Assembly: GCA_021811235.1 (NCBI GenBank)
Contig: JAJZPG010000001.1
Location: 62,001 to 126,000, forward strand
Direction of reading: 5' to 3'
Origin: Pseudomonadota bacterium
Lineage (GTDB): Bacteria; Pseudomonadota; Gammaproteobacteria; Burkholderiales; Thiobacillaceae
DNA length: 64,000 nucleotides
This document shows, one piece after another, positions 52,449 to 61,167 of this stretch. Within the stretch, counting starts at the first letter, position 1. Every line of letters begins with the position of its first letter. The translations under genes and the position numbers were made by a program. Below the pieces are notes generated by a model, which saw only the letters and a list, made by a program, of their open reading frames with translations, did no database searches and had not been told where the DNA came from.

Positions 52449-53059
52449 CCGCCCCTCAGTTCGTCCTTCGCGTGGCGTATCACCGACGCGCCCGAGCTCA
52501 GCGCCAATCCGGCGAGCACCAGCGCCACCGCAATGTCCGGCCAGCCGTGCGCCGTCGCCCAGACGCCGCCCGCCGCGCCCATCACCGCGATATTGCCGAG
52601 CGCATCGTTGCGCGAGCACAGCCACACCGAACGCGCCTGCGCGTCGCCCTGCCGGTGCGCGTACAGCAGCGCCGCCACGCCGACGTTGACCGCCAGCGCC
52701 AGCAAGCTCACCCAGCCCATGATGACCGGCTCGGGCACGATGTCGGCCGACCACTGCCAGGCCGACTTGGCGAGCACGAACACGCCGTAGCCGACCATCA
52801 GCCACCCCTTCCACAGCGCGGTGCGCGAGCGCCACACCGGCGCCAGCCCCAGCACGAACAGCGCGACGGCGTAGTTGCCGGCATCGCCCAGGAAATCGAC
52901 CGCGTCGGCCAGCAGCGACACCGACTGCGCGGAAAAGCTAGCAACGATCTCCACGCCGAACATCAGCGTGTTGAGCACCAGCGCAATCCACAGCGCGCGC
53001 CGGTAGCGCGGGTCGGGAGGCGCCGCGTTGCAGACCGAACCGCAGCCGCACTCGCTCAT
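52445..53059 (-). CDS. Cation diffusion facilitator-like transporter
   Basis: This is 204 residues, shorter than usual, with about six helices. The first metal site is visible as LLADAVDFLGDAGNY. The second is SRNDALGNIAVM, where the common form is HxxxD, so Asn and Arg stand in. It begins with MSECGCGSVCNAAPP, a Cys-rich start that may bind metal. It likely moves divalent metal or has lost that role. It has no cytosolic C-terminal domain. Confidence 0.75.
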   Translation of the reverse strand: MSECGCGSVCNAAPPDPRYRRALWIALVLNTLMFGVEIVASFSAQSVSLLADAVDFLGDAGNYAVALFVLGLAPVWRSRTALWKGWLMVGYGVFVLAKSAWQWSADIVPEPVIMGWVSLLALAVNVGVAALLYAHRQGDAQARSVWLCSRNDALGNIAVMGAAGGVWATAHGWPDIAVALVLAGLALSSGASVIRHAKDELRGG

Positions 53060-53160
53060 GATGGATGCCGCGCCGAAGAATTCAATGCGGCGCGGCCCTG
53101 CAGGTAAAATGGCGTTTTTCTCATCCCGCCATCCTGCCACCCATGTCCACGAATGCAAAT

Positions 53161-53200
53161 TCCCCCTCTTCCCAACCCTCACCCAGAGGGAGAGGGGGCA
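53161..53200. repeat. GC-rich repeat before murI
   Basis: CCCCTCTTCCC and CCCTCACCCAGAGGGAGAGG form an imperfect hairpin of the CCCTC..GAGGG class also seen at 14431-14473. The last part (GGGAGAGGGGG) also serves as the murI ribosome site. Confidence 0.5.
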
Positions 53201-53201
53201 A

Positions 53202-53996
53202 ATGCTAAGCCCCAATCAGCCAATTGGCGTATTCGATTCCGGCATCGGCGGGCTGACGGTCGTGCGCGCGCTGATGGAGCGCCTGCCCTACGAGAACATC
53301 GTCTATTTCGGCGACACCGCGCGCGTGCCCTACGGCGTGAAATCGGTCGAGACCATCGCCCACTTCACCACCCAGATCGCGCAGTTCCTGCTGGAAAAGG
53401 ACGTCAAGCTGCTGGTCATCGCGTGCAACACCATGGCGGCGGTGGCGGCGCAGGTGGTCAAGGACCTGTCGCCGGTACCGGTGCTCGACGTGATCGATGC
53501 CGGCGCAGTGTCGGCACGCGGCGGCAGGAAGATCGGCGTCATCGGCACCCCCACGACCATCAACAGCAACGCCTACGCGCGCGCCATCCACGACTACGCG
53601 CCCGACTCGCGCATCCATTCGCAGGCCTGCGCGCTGTTCGTGCCGCTGGTTGAGGAAGGCTGGCTCGACCACGAAGTCACCCGGCTCACCGCGCAGGATT
53701 ACCTGAAGCCGCTGCTGGCCGAGCACATCGACACCCTGGTGCTGGGCTGCACCCATTACCCCCTGCTGAAGCCGCTGTTGCGCCAGGTCGTCGGCGACGA
53801 CGTCGCGCTGGTCGATTCCGCCGAAGCCATGGCCGAGCAGGTTGCCGCAGTGCTGGCCGACAAGAAGCTGGCCAACCCCGGCCCTGCGCAGCCGCGCTAC
53901 GACTTCTACGTCACCGACGTGCCGCTGCGCTTCCAGACCATCGGCGAGCGCTTCCTGGGACGCACGCTCAACAACGTGCACGTGGTGAAGTGGTGA
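53202..53996 (+). CDS. murI: Glutamate racemase
   Basis: This is 264 residues. FDSGIGGLTVVRALM, the two catalytic Cys regions (VIACNTMAAV and LVLGCTHYPLL) and GVIGTPTTINSNAY are all intact. It makes D-glutamate for peptidoglycan. The ribosome site lies in a dispersed repeat. Confidence 0.96.
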   Translation: MLSPNQPIGVFDSGIGGLTVVRALMERLPYENIVYFGDTARVPYGVKSVETIAHFTTQIAQFLLEKDVKLLVIACNTMAAVAAQVVKDLSPVPVLDVIDAGAVSARGGRKIGVIGTPTTINSNAYARAIHDYAPDSRIHSQACALFVPLVEEGWLDHEVTRLTAQDYLKPLLAEHIDTLVLGCTHYPLLKPLLRQVVGDDVALVDSAEAMAEQVAAVLADKKLANPGPAQPRYDFYVTDVPLRFQTIGERFLGRTLNNVHVVKW

Positions 53997-54012
53997 TTGC
54001 CAAACCGTTGAC

Positions 54013-54438
54013 ATGATCCGGGTCAACGCCTGGATCGAGCTCGACGAACGCGAAATCCAGGAGGATTTCGTGCGCGCCTCGGGCCCCGGCGGGCAGAACG
54101 TCAACAAGGTGTCGACCGCCGTGCAACTGCGCTTCGACGTCGCCCGTTCGCCTTCGCTGCCCGACCCGGTGCGCGCCCGCCTGATCGCCCTGGCCGGCCG
54201 CCGCCTCACCCAGGACGGCGTGTTGATACTCTCATCCGAGCGCTACCGCAGCCAGCGGCGCAACCGCGACGACGCGCTGGAACGGCTGGTCGAACTGATC
54301 CGTGAAGCCTGCGAAGTCGACAAGCCGCGCCGACCGACCCGCCCTACCCTGGCATCGAAGAAACGCCGGCTGGACAGCAAGCAGCGACGGGGCGAAACCA
54401 AGAAGCTGCGTACCCTGAAGCCGGGGACGGACAGCTGA
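54013..54438 (+). CDS. arfB: Alternative ribosome-rescue factor ArfB
   Basis: This is 141 residues. GGQ motif in RASGPGGQNVNKVSTAVQLR, and a basic C-terminal tail (KKRRLDSKQRRGETKKLR) that enters the mRNA channel. It hydrolyses peptidyl-tRNA on stalled ribosomes. It follows murI by 16 bases. Confidence 0.95.
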   Translation: MIRVNAWIELDEREIQEDFVRASGPGGQNVNKVSTAVQLRFDVARSPSLPDPVRARLIALAGRRLTQDGVLILSSERYRSQRRNRDDALERLVELIREACEVDKPRRPTRPTLASKKRRLDSKQRRGETKKLRTLKPGTDS

Positions 54439-54447
54439 CCGTCTGAT

Positions 54448-55152
54448 TCATTCCCCGCAGACCGCGTCACAGAATCGCCTGACCTCGGCCTGGCCCACTT
54501 CGCCGTCCAGTGTGAAATCGGCGAGCGGCCGCTGGAAGGCCTTGCGGCTGATGTAGCGGAACAGGCGTTCCATCTCGCCGAAGAAGAAATACGGGTGGTA
54601 GTTGCTGGAGACCGCCAGACGGTCGACGACCGTCGAACCAAGCGCGCGCAGGCGCGACTCCAGCGGATCGAACAGCATCTCCAGTTCGAAGACCTGGAGC
54701 GGCGGGCCGCAGAAGGTCGCGAAAGGCGCGATGCGCCTGCCTTCCAGACCCCGGACCGTATTCAGCCAGCGGACCACCGGAAACGAGAGGTAGAGCCATT
54801 TCGGCGTGCCGAGCAGCACCAGGTCGTAGGCGGCCACGTCCGGGATGGCCAGCGGCCGGATCGCCTGTTGCGGCTGGTAATAGATCCGGTGCCAGGCACG
54901 GCGGAAGCGCGCGCTCAGCAGGTAGGCCGGCAAAAAAGGCAGCAGCGGCAGCAAGGGGACCGGCAGCAGCCATTTGTTCCAGTCGCGTTCGACCTGGATG
55001 GCCTCGGCGTCGACGTCGCAGCCGCGCCGGCGCAGTTCGGCCGCCAGGACCGCGGCCAGCCTCGCGGTGTGTCCCGTGCGCGAATAGTGGACGACGAGGA
55101 CACGCGGCGCGCCAGAACGCCGGACAACGGCGGCTTCAGTGCCTGTCTGCAT
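54448..55152 (-). CDS. Flavodoxin-like NAD(P)H dehydrogenase family protein
   Basis: This is 234 residues. LVVHYSRTGHTARLAAVLA is the FMN phosphate loop. LVLLGTPKWLYLSFPVVRWL and FATFCGPP are further flavodoxin contacts. A proline-rich hydrophobic insert (LLPVPLLPLLPFLPAYLL) may attach it to the membrane. The ATG lies 17 bases inside the MFS gene, so the two are coupled. The electron partner is not known. Confidence 0.8.
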   Translation of the reverse strand: MQTGTEAAVVRRSGAPRVLVVHYSRTGHTARLAAVLAAELRRRGCDVDAEAIQVERDWNKWLLPVPLLPLLPFLPAYLLSARFRRAWHRIYYQPQQAIRPLAIPDVAAYDLVLLGTPKWLYLSFPVVRWLNTVRGLEGRRIAPFATFCGPPLQVFELEMLFDPLESRLRALGSTVVDRLAVSSNYHPYFFFGEMERLFRYISRKAFQRPLADFTLDGEVGQAEVRRFCDAVCGE

Positions 55153-56428
55153 CGAAGCGCAAGCGGCAATGGGTTTCGCGCGCCAGTGCCACGCTCGCCA
55201 CACCGCCGAGGGCGCTGATCGCCAGCCAGACGAAGGCGGCATGATAGGCGGCGGCATCGTAGATGCGCGCGCCGTCGACCATCTCACCCTGCCAGTTGCG
55301 GTCGAGGATCCAGCCCATGGCGCTCTGCTGGATGGCGGCAAAGCCCAGCACCGACATGTTGACCACTCCGCCGACCGTGCCGGCGGCGCCCGGGTGGTTG
55401 ACCTCGCGCGAGAACGCGAAGCCGATGATGAGCCCGCCGGCCGAAAAACCGATGAGGGCGAACAGCAGATAGCGGGCCGCGGACGATAGGTCGGGCCCCC
55501 ACAGGAAGCCTACCCAACCCAGGGCATGCACGAGCGCCGCGCCCAAATAGGGCAGCTTGCGTCGGCCCATGCGGTCCGACAAGGCCCCCAGCAGCGGGCC
55601 GCCGACGGCGAAGCCGAGCAGCATCGCGGTGGTGAAGCCGGCCGCCTCGCTGCGCGCCAGGCCGTGTACCTGGACCAGATAGGGCACGCCCCACAGGCCG
55701 GCGAAGGTCAGCACCGGCGCGGCGATCAGGCCGCCGGCAAAGAACAGCGGCCAGGTATCGCGCTCGGAAAAGACCAGTTTGAGACTACGCCGCGGCGACA
55801 TCGCGCCGTTGGCGAGCGCCTCGGGATGGGCGTGGCTGGCGTAGCCGCGCTCGCTCGGGTCGTCGCGCACCCACCCCCACACCGCGACGGCGAGCAGCAA
55901 GGTGACACCCGCGCTGATCAGCATCGCCATGCGCCAGCCGATGTCCGCCACCGCCTCGGACAGCGGTACCCCGGCCAGCACGCCCCCGAGATTGCCGATC
56001 AGCAGCGAGATGCCGGTCACCGTGGCGAAGCGGTTGGCGGGAAACCAGTGGCCGGCGAGTTTCATGCAGGCGACGAAGGCCACCGCGACCGACGCGCCGA
56101 TCAGGCCGCGACCGAGCGTCGCCAGCCACAGGCTGTCGGCCTGCGCAAACAGCACGATGCCGAGCGCGGCGGCGACCGCCGCCGCAGCGCCCACCCGGCG
56201 CGGCCCCACGGCATCGGCGAGCAACCCGCTGGGGATCTGCATCGCAGCGTAGGTGTAGAAATAGACGGCGGAAAGATTGCCGAGCAAGGTAGCGGCGATC
56301 GCGAAATCGCGCATCAGCTCGTCGACCATCACCGCCGGCGCGACGCGCTGGAAATAGCCGACGAAGTAGAGGCTGGCGAGCAGTCCCCAGGTCAGCCAGG
56401 CGAGTGGGATGGGTGGCAGGCGGGTCAT
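55136..56428 (-). CDS. MFS transporter
   Basis: This is 430 residues with 12 predicted helices. ADAVGPRRVGAAAAV between helices 2 and 3 and GALSDRMGRRKLPYLG between 8 and 9 are the usual cytosolic loops. Substrate not predicted. The flavodoxin-like protein is made from the same message, so a redox-linked substrate is possible. Confidence 0.88.
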   Translation of the reverse strand: MTRLPPIPLAWLTWGLLASLYFVGYFQRVAPAVMVDELMRDFAIAATLLGNLSAVYFYTYAAMQIPSGLLADAVGPRRVGAAAAVAAALGIVLFAQADSLWLATLGRGLIGASVAVAFVACMKLAGHWFPANRFATVTGISLLIGNLGGVLAGVPLSEAVADIGWRMAMLISAGVTLLLAVAVWGWVRDDPSERGYASHAHPEALANGAMSPRRSLKLVFSERDTWPLFFAGGLIAAPVLTFAGLWGVPYLVQVHGLARSEAAGFTTAMLLGFAVGGPLLGALSDRMGRRKLPYLGAALVHALGWVGFLWGPDLSSAARYLLFALIGFSAGGLIIGFAFSREVNHPGAAGTVGGVVNMSVLGFAAIQQSAMGWILDRNWQGEMVDGARIYDAAAYHAAFVWLAISALGGVASVALARETHCRLRFDADRH

Positions 56429-56539
56429 GGGCGGAATTTACACCAAGGCGGTCTGGCCCGTTGAGGTGCACGTGTACCCCCTCAATCAGTGCCACCCATT
56501 GCTAGAGGTTTCGGGGGGGGTGAAGCACGCGATACTCGA

Positions 56540-56577
56540 CGTGGGCATACAGCCGGACCGGACACTGTCTGCCCACG
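56540..56577. repeat. Large hairpin after the REP-associated transposase
   Basis: CGTGGGCA-T-ACAG / CTGT-C-TGCCCACG arms enclose CCGGACCGGACA. It starts 18 bases beyond the transposase stop. It could be the structured end that the enzyme recognises, or only a terminator. Confidence 0.6.
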
Positions 56578-56594
56578 GTGCAATCTAGGCAGGT

Positions 56595-57302
56595 TCAGCT
56601 GCTCCCAGCTTCCTTCCGCGGCCTGCCCACCCCCTTCGAAACCGTGCGCCGCTGCGTCAGGCGCTCGATCTCCTCCTTGAAGCGCTCGCTCCCCAGCGCC
56701 CAGCCCTTGTGCGTGCATTCGCGGATCGCTCTCAGATCGTCGTTCGATACCGCCGCGCGGAACAGCAGCCGATAGGCCGCCTGCCGGTCGGCCGCGTTGC
56801 GGGCCAGGCGCAGGTATTCCCGGTGCGGCGTCAGCCAGTCCGAGTTCGGGCCGGATTCGCCTTGCGCGTTGAAGGCGTGGCTCGACCACGGATAGTCGCG
56901 CGGATGCGCCACCATCCCGGCGCGTACCGGGTTGAGCTCGATGTAGCGCATCAAGGTCAGCAGATAGCGCTCGCTGTCCACCACGGTAGCACGGTAACGC
57001 CCTTCCCACAGCGTGCCGCTGCGTTGGTAGGTGTAGTTGAAGTACTGCACGTATCTCCGCCCCACCGACTGGAAGACCTTGCTGATGCTGTCGTCGAATT
57101 CAGGCGTGGCCAGCAGGTGGAGGTGGTTGGTCATCCACACATAGGCGTGGATGGCGAGGCCGTGCTTGAGCGAGGCCTCGACCAGGGCGTCGCGGAAGAA
57201 CTGGTAGTCCGCCTCGGCGGCAAAGATGGTTTGGCGGTTATTGCCGCGCTGGATGATGTGCTGCGGCTGGCCGGGGATGACGTAGCGGGGAAGACGGGCC
57301 AT
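56595..57302 (-). CDS. REP-associated tyrosine transposase (Y1-type)
   Basis: This is 235 residues from the ATG at 57302. MARLPRYVIPGQPQHIIQRG, the HUH pair in WMTNHLHLLATP, and the catalytic Tyr likely in VGRRYVQYFNYTYQR mark the Y1_Tnp family. C-terminal region is basic. These single-copy genes are tied to palindromic REP repeats that they cut as hairpins. Several hairpin repeats surround it. Confidence 0.9.
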   Translation of the reverse strand: MARLPRYVIPGQPQHIIQRGNNRQTIFAAEADYQFFRDALVEASLKHGLAIHAYVWMTNHLHLLATPEFDDSISKVFQSVGRRYVQYFNYTYQRSGTLWEGRYRATVVDSERYLLTLMRYIELNPVRAGMVAHPRDYPWSSHAFNAQGESGPNSDWLTPHREYLRLARNAADRQAAYRLLFRAAVSNDDLRAIRECTHKGWALGSERFKEEIERLTQRRTVSKGVGRPRKEAGSS

Positions 57303-57437
57303 GGGGGCATGCGAAACTGGGATAATGCTTACAGCGGTGGATTCATTTCCCTGCCCTGCACGCGCTGGGCGTGAAGTTATCGGCAAGCCGGCTCAGGGCG
57401 GTAGCCTTGGGTCTACACGCATAAGCGGCCTGTCAAT

Positions 57438-57455
57438 TTGAAGGTGCGCCTTCAA
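57438..57455. repeat. Hairpin before the methyltransferase gene
   Basis: TTGAAGG-TGCG-CCTTCAA, perfect. It lies 13 bases before the start codon, just upstream of the ribosome site, so it could affect translation. Confidence 0.5.
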
Positions 57456-57468
57456 GAAAGGGGTGGGG

Positions 57469-58170
57469 ATGGAGAACATCATGAAGGACGTCCAGCTCGA
57501 GGAAGTGGACGAAGGGATCTTTTCCTGCCTTGGCGAGGCCGAGCGTCGAAGCGACTACGACAAGAAAGTGGACGCCTATGATTTCATTGTTGGCAACCGC
57601 TTCTACAACAGGATCGTTTGGGGGAACTGGCCTTCCGAGTATCGCGAGTTCTGCAAGCAAGCCCTTGCCAGTACCCCGGGTGGAACGTATCTCGACGCTG
57701 GCTGCGGATCGCTGGTGTTTACGGCCAGCGTCTATTCGGAAGCCCGCAACAAGTTGATTGTGCTCCTGGATCGCTCCCTAGGGATGCTGACCAAGGGGCG
57801 CGACCGGATCAGGCAGCTCAAGGGACGTGTTCCGGACAACATCAAATTCCTGCAGGGCGACATATTTGATCTGCCATTTCGTGAACAGGTCTTCGATACC
57901 GTGGCTTCCTACGGCGTGCTGCATATTTTCGACGACAAAACGGGCATGCTTGCCGAGATGGAGCGCGTGAAGCGACCCGGCGGTCACATATTTTTTTCCA
58001 GCCTGGCTGGCAACAACACGCTCGGCAGGCACTATCTGGAAATGCTCAGGAAAGCCGGTGAAGTCGCCGAGTGTCATTCGAGCGAATCGTTGGCTCGCGC
58101 GCTCTCAGCGATGCCCTTCCAGTACGAGATCAACACCATCGGCAACATGGCGTATGGCCGGAGTGCATAA
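57469..58170 (+). CDS. Class I SAM-dependent methyltransferase
   Basis: This is 233 residues from the ATG preceded by AAAGGGGTGGGG. SAM motif I is YLDAGCGSLVFTAS; IKFLQGDIFDLPF and DTVASYGVLHIFDD follow, and the late block RVKRPGGHIFFSSLAG is typical. The substrate cannot be told. Lower GC and a different codon feel than its neighbours suggest transfer. The 268 bases after it show no gene. Confidence 0.85.
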   Translation: MENIMKDVQLEEVDEGIFSCLGEAERRSDYDKKVDAYDFIVGNRFYNRIVWGNWPSEYREFCKQALASTPGGTYLDAGCGSLVFTASVYSEARNKLIVLLDRSLGMLTKGRDRIRQLKGRVPDNIKFLQGDIFDLPFREQVFDTVASYGVLHIFDDKTGMLAEMERVKRPGGHIFFSSLAGNNTLGRHYLEMLRKAGEVAECHSSESLARALSAMPFQYEINTIGNMAYGRSA

Positions 58171-58438
58171 CCGAGCCTTCAGCGGAAACGGCGATTAGCC
58201 ACGCCTCTTCGCCTCGCCACTTTTTTTGCTGTCGGTTGTGGCAGACTCCTGGGAAAGAAAATGATGGGTCGCGCCATGGATGGACTGAGCCAACCCGGTT
58301 TTTTCCGGAGAGGTCAATCAAGCACCTTGCCACTCCAGAGAAGAAATGGCGCTCAGACAACGCTTTCTCAGCCCCGCTTTGGCTCACACCCCAGGCTGTC
58401 GGCCCATAATCACGGAGCGCCCAAAAAACAGTAGCAGC

Positions 58439-58819
58439 ATGCAAACCCTTTTCTCCCTGATCGAATCCCCCTTCCACCCCGATTTCAGCGCCTTGTATCG
58501 GAAGCTGGGCATTGCCGCGCAACGCTTCGACTCGGCCCGCAATCTTCATCGGGCCTTGCAGAAACAGCCGCCGGATTTTTTCGTGGGGGAATTCATTTAC
58601 GGCTGGGGCAACAATTACGCCGGCGCGAACGTCTCCAATCTGGATGTCACGCTGCGGTCCCTGCAACGCTTTGCGCCGCGGGCGAAGATGATCGTGTTCA
58701 TGCATCCGCGTGAAGAGGACCACATCGGGAAACTGCTGGAGTTGTTTCCCATCCATGCGGTGTTGACCTACCCAGTGACGGAACAGGCGATGCAGGCCGC
58801 GTTGCAGCCCGCGGCGTAA
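58439..58819 (+). CDS. 126-residue protein, possibly a degenerate receiver
   Basis: This protein has the strand-helix order of a CheY-like domain (PPDFFVGEFIYGWGNN, then RAKMIVFMHPREEDHIGKLL, then AVLTYPVTEQAMQAAL). The usual acceptor Asp appears to be missing, and the switch Lys-Pro is replaced by Tyr-Pro. No output domain. The ribosome site is weak. This assignment is tentative. Confidence 0.55.
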   Translation: MQTLFSLIESPFHPDFSALYRKLGIAAQRFDSARNLHRALQKQPPDFFVGEFIYGWGNNYAGANVSNLDVTLRSLQRFAPRAKMIVFMHPREEDHIGKLLELFPIHAVLTYPVTEQAMQAALQPAA

Positions 58820-58861
58820 ACCCCGGGTCGATGGGCAAACACCCATGCCAGGCGCTCATGG

Positions 58862-58914
58862 CAACGGGGTCAGGCCTTGCATCCAGTACGTCGATGCACG
58901 ACCTGACCCCGTTG
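58862..58914. repeat. REP-like inverted repeat with GGGGTCAGG arms
   Basis: Outer arms CAACGGGGTCAGG and CCTGACCCCGTTG (13 bp, perfect) and inner arms TGCATC / GATGCA enclose a nine-base loop. GGGGTCAGG repeats are linked with REP-associated transposases (from memory). It lies 1.6 kb from such a gene. Confidence 0.75.
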
Positions 58915-58926
58915 TCGATTGCGGCA

Positions 58927-58957
58927 CGGCATGGGGCGTTGATCCTGCCCCATGCCG
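58927..58957. terminator. Perfect 11-bp hairpin after the PEP-CTERM gene
   Basis: CGGCATGGGGC / GCCCCATGCCG with a nine-base loop. There is no long T-run on the minus side. It probably ends the PEP-CTERM message. Confidence 0.6.
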
Positions 58958-58977
58958 ATTTGTGAGATCGGCGGGAT

Positions 58978-59720
58978 TCAGCCCTTCTTCACAAACTTGC
59001 GCGAAATCCCCATGCCCAGCAGACCGCCGCCGAGCAGAAGCAATGTCGCGGGTTCAGGAACGCCGTTGCTTTCGGTGGGGACGCCCTCATTAATCGTGTA
59101 CCAGCGCGGGTTGCTGTTCGAAAGCCTGCTAGCCGGTGCGTCGCTAAAGAATGAGACCTCGCCGGGGTTGACCGCCGCCAAGCCGTCGCCGAATCCTGCA
59201 GAAGCGATGTTGTAATCCGTGATGGAATCGTAGAAGAAGCCGATCTGGCCTTCACCGGCAGGCGTAGCAAACTGATCGGAACGCACTACGAGCTGAAACG
59301 TGCTTCGAACACGTAGTCCTGGATGTAATGACCCATGCCCAGCCAGGTGATGATCAGTTGTCCGGCGGTACTGTTGTTGATGTACACATTGGATGCTGCG
59401 TCGGCCCGGGCATCCAGATCGGTATACAAACCGGCGATCATGGGGCTGATGGCTTGGGTATTGAGTGGTGTCGAAGTGTAGTTGCTTGCGCCGCCGCCGA
59501 AGGTTACATAGCCGTTGGAGCCGGTGTACAGGCCGGCATAGGTGGTACCAAAGAAATTGATGTCATGACCGGCACCAAAGGCGTGTTGACCGCTGTAGCA
59601 GTCGTCGCAGTTGCTCTCGTTCGCCAGGAGGGTGCCGTAGGAAGTGGTGAACAGGGTCGCATGTGCAGCAGTAACGCTTGTCGCCAGGAACAATCCCATG
59701 GCCAAAGTTTTGAGTTTCAT
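58978..59720 (-). pseudogene. PEP-CTERM protein with NIDO-like domain, frameshifted
   Basis: The first part (MKLKTLAMGLFLATSVTAAH, then beta-rich NCDDCYSGQHAFG and YTGSNGYVTFGGG) stops after DYVFEARFSS. The next frame continues RSTFQLVVRSDQFATPAGEG and ends with the sorting signal VPEPATLLLLGGGLLGMG plus KFVKKG. Removing one base near 59310-59312 (GACTACGTGTTCG to GACTACGTTCG) joins them as DYVRSTFQLVV. So the gene is broken by one inserted base, or the base is a sequencing error. The whole protein would be a surface protein of about 246 residues. Confidence 0.8.
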
Positions 59721-60099
59721 ATTTTTCTTTCCGCTAGGTGTAATTAATTAATCAAGCCTGAAAAAATAGTGCGGAGCCGCCCACACCATCGCGCGGGTCT
59801 AAAGTACAAGTCATGCCAACACAAATAAATACAAAAAACCCCCTTTTGTTACATGGCATTAAACCGGTCCTTCGAAGCTCGTAGATCCTTTCCAATAAAC
59901 GCCCCGGCAAATTTGTAAAATTTTTCGACAACGCGCGCCGCGTAGCGCGAGCTGCGCACTCATCGCCCGGATTGGCCAGTACGTCCACAAGGCAGGTGCG
60001 AACTAGCGGGGACCATCTGGGCCACCCTGCTCCACTGGACAGGCGACACTACGCCGCTATCCTTGCGTGATCCGTCCGCCAACCGGGGAGGAACGAAAC
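59721..60099. other. Divergent intergenic region
   Basis: This is AT-richer than the surroundings with runs of A and T (for example AATAAATACAAAAAACCCCC) but no recognised repeat. It should contain the promoters of the PEP-CTERM gene (left) and of the oxidoreductase (right). No gene was seen; the open frame at 59752-59988 has no ribosome site or coding character. Confidence 0.5.
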
Positions 60100-61098
60100 A
60101 TGAAAGCGATCGTGATGCACGCCCCAGGCGCGCCGCAGGTTCTCAACCTCGCCGAGGTGCCGCCCCCCGAGATCGTCCATGGCACCGACCTGCTGGTGCG
60201 CCTGAAGGCGGCCGGGGTCAATCCCATCGACACCAAGCTGCGCGCCAAGGGCACCTACTTTCCCGAGCGCATGCCCGCCATCCTCGGCTGCGACGGCGCG
60301 GGCGTGGTCGAGGCTGCCGGCGCCGGCACGAGCCGCTTCAAACCGGGCGATGCGGTCTACTTCTGCAACGGCGGCATCGGCGGCCATCCCGGCACCTACG
60401 CAGAGTACGCGGTGGTGGACGCGCGTTTCGCGGCGCGCAAACCGGCAAGCCTGGACTTCAATCAGGCCGCCGCCGCGCCGCTGGTGCTCATCACCGCCTG
60501 GGAAGCCCTCTACGACCGCGCCCGCATGACGGCCGGCCAGACCGTGCTGATCCATGCCGGCGCGGGCGGCGTGGGCCACGTCGCCATTCAGCTGGCCAAG
60601 GCGGCAGGGTGCCGCGTGCTCACCACCGTCGGCTCCGCCCGCAAGGCCACGTTCGCCAGAGAGCTGGGCGCCGATGAGGTCATCCCTTACCGCGAAACCG
60701 ACTTCGTCCAGGCGGTGCTGGACCTGACCGCGGGCCTGGGCGCCGACATCGTGTTCGATACCGTAGGCGGCGCCACCTTCAGAGACAGCTTTGCGGCCGC
60801 CCGCCCCTACGGCGATCTCGTCACCCTGCTGCAGCCCGGAGCGGACACCGACTGGAAGACCGCCCGCCTGCGCAACCTGCGCGTCAGCCAGGAACTGATG
60901 CTCTCGCCCATGTACTACGGCTGGACCGAGGCCCAGCAACACCAGGCGTGGATACTCGAGCAGTGCGCAGGTCTGTTCGAGGCAGGGAGGCTGCGCATCC
61001 ACGTCGACAGGGTCCTGCCGCTGAGTGAGGCCGCCGAGGCACATCGATTGATCGAAGCCGGCGAGATCGCGGGAAAGGGGGTCCTCGCCATCGACTGA
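60100..61098 (+). CDS. Zinc-independent quinone oxidoreductase-like protein (MDR family)
   Basis: This is 332 residues from the ATG with GGGGAGG upstream. VNPIDTKLRAKGTYFPERMP is the substrate-side loop. IHAGAGGVGHVAIQLAKAAG is the NADPH-binding AGGVG motif, and FDTVGGATFRDSFA is typical. No structural zinc Cys cluster, so it is of the QOR type. It probably reduces a quinone or enone. Confidence 0.9.
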   Translation: MKAIVMHAPGAPQVLNLAEVPPPEIVHGTDLLVRLKAAGVNPIDTKLRAKGTYFPERMPAILGCDGAGVVEAAGAGTSRFKPGDAVYFCNGGIGGHPGTYAEYAVVDARFAARKPASLDFNQAAAAPLVLITAWEALYDRARMTAGQTVLIHAGAGGVGHVAIQLAKAAGCRVLTTVGSARKATFARELGADEVIPYRETDFVQAVLDLTAGLGADIVFDTVGGATFRDSFAAARPYGDLVTLLQPGADTDWKTARLRNLRVSQELMLSPMYYGWTEAQQHQAWILEQCAGLFEAGRLRIHVDRVLPLSEAAEAHRLIEAGEIAGKGVLAID

Positions 61099-61167
61099 AC
61101 AACGAAAAACCCATGTTCTATCCTGTCGTGTGAAGGTTTGGTTCAACCCAAGGGAAGGAGAACGAAC

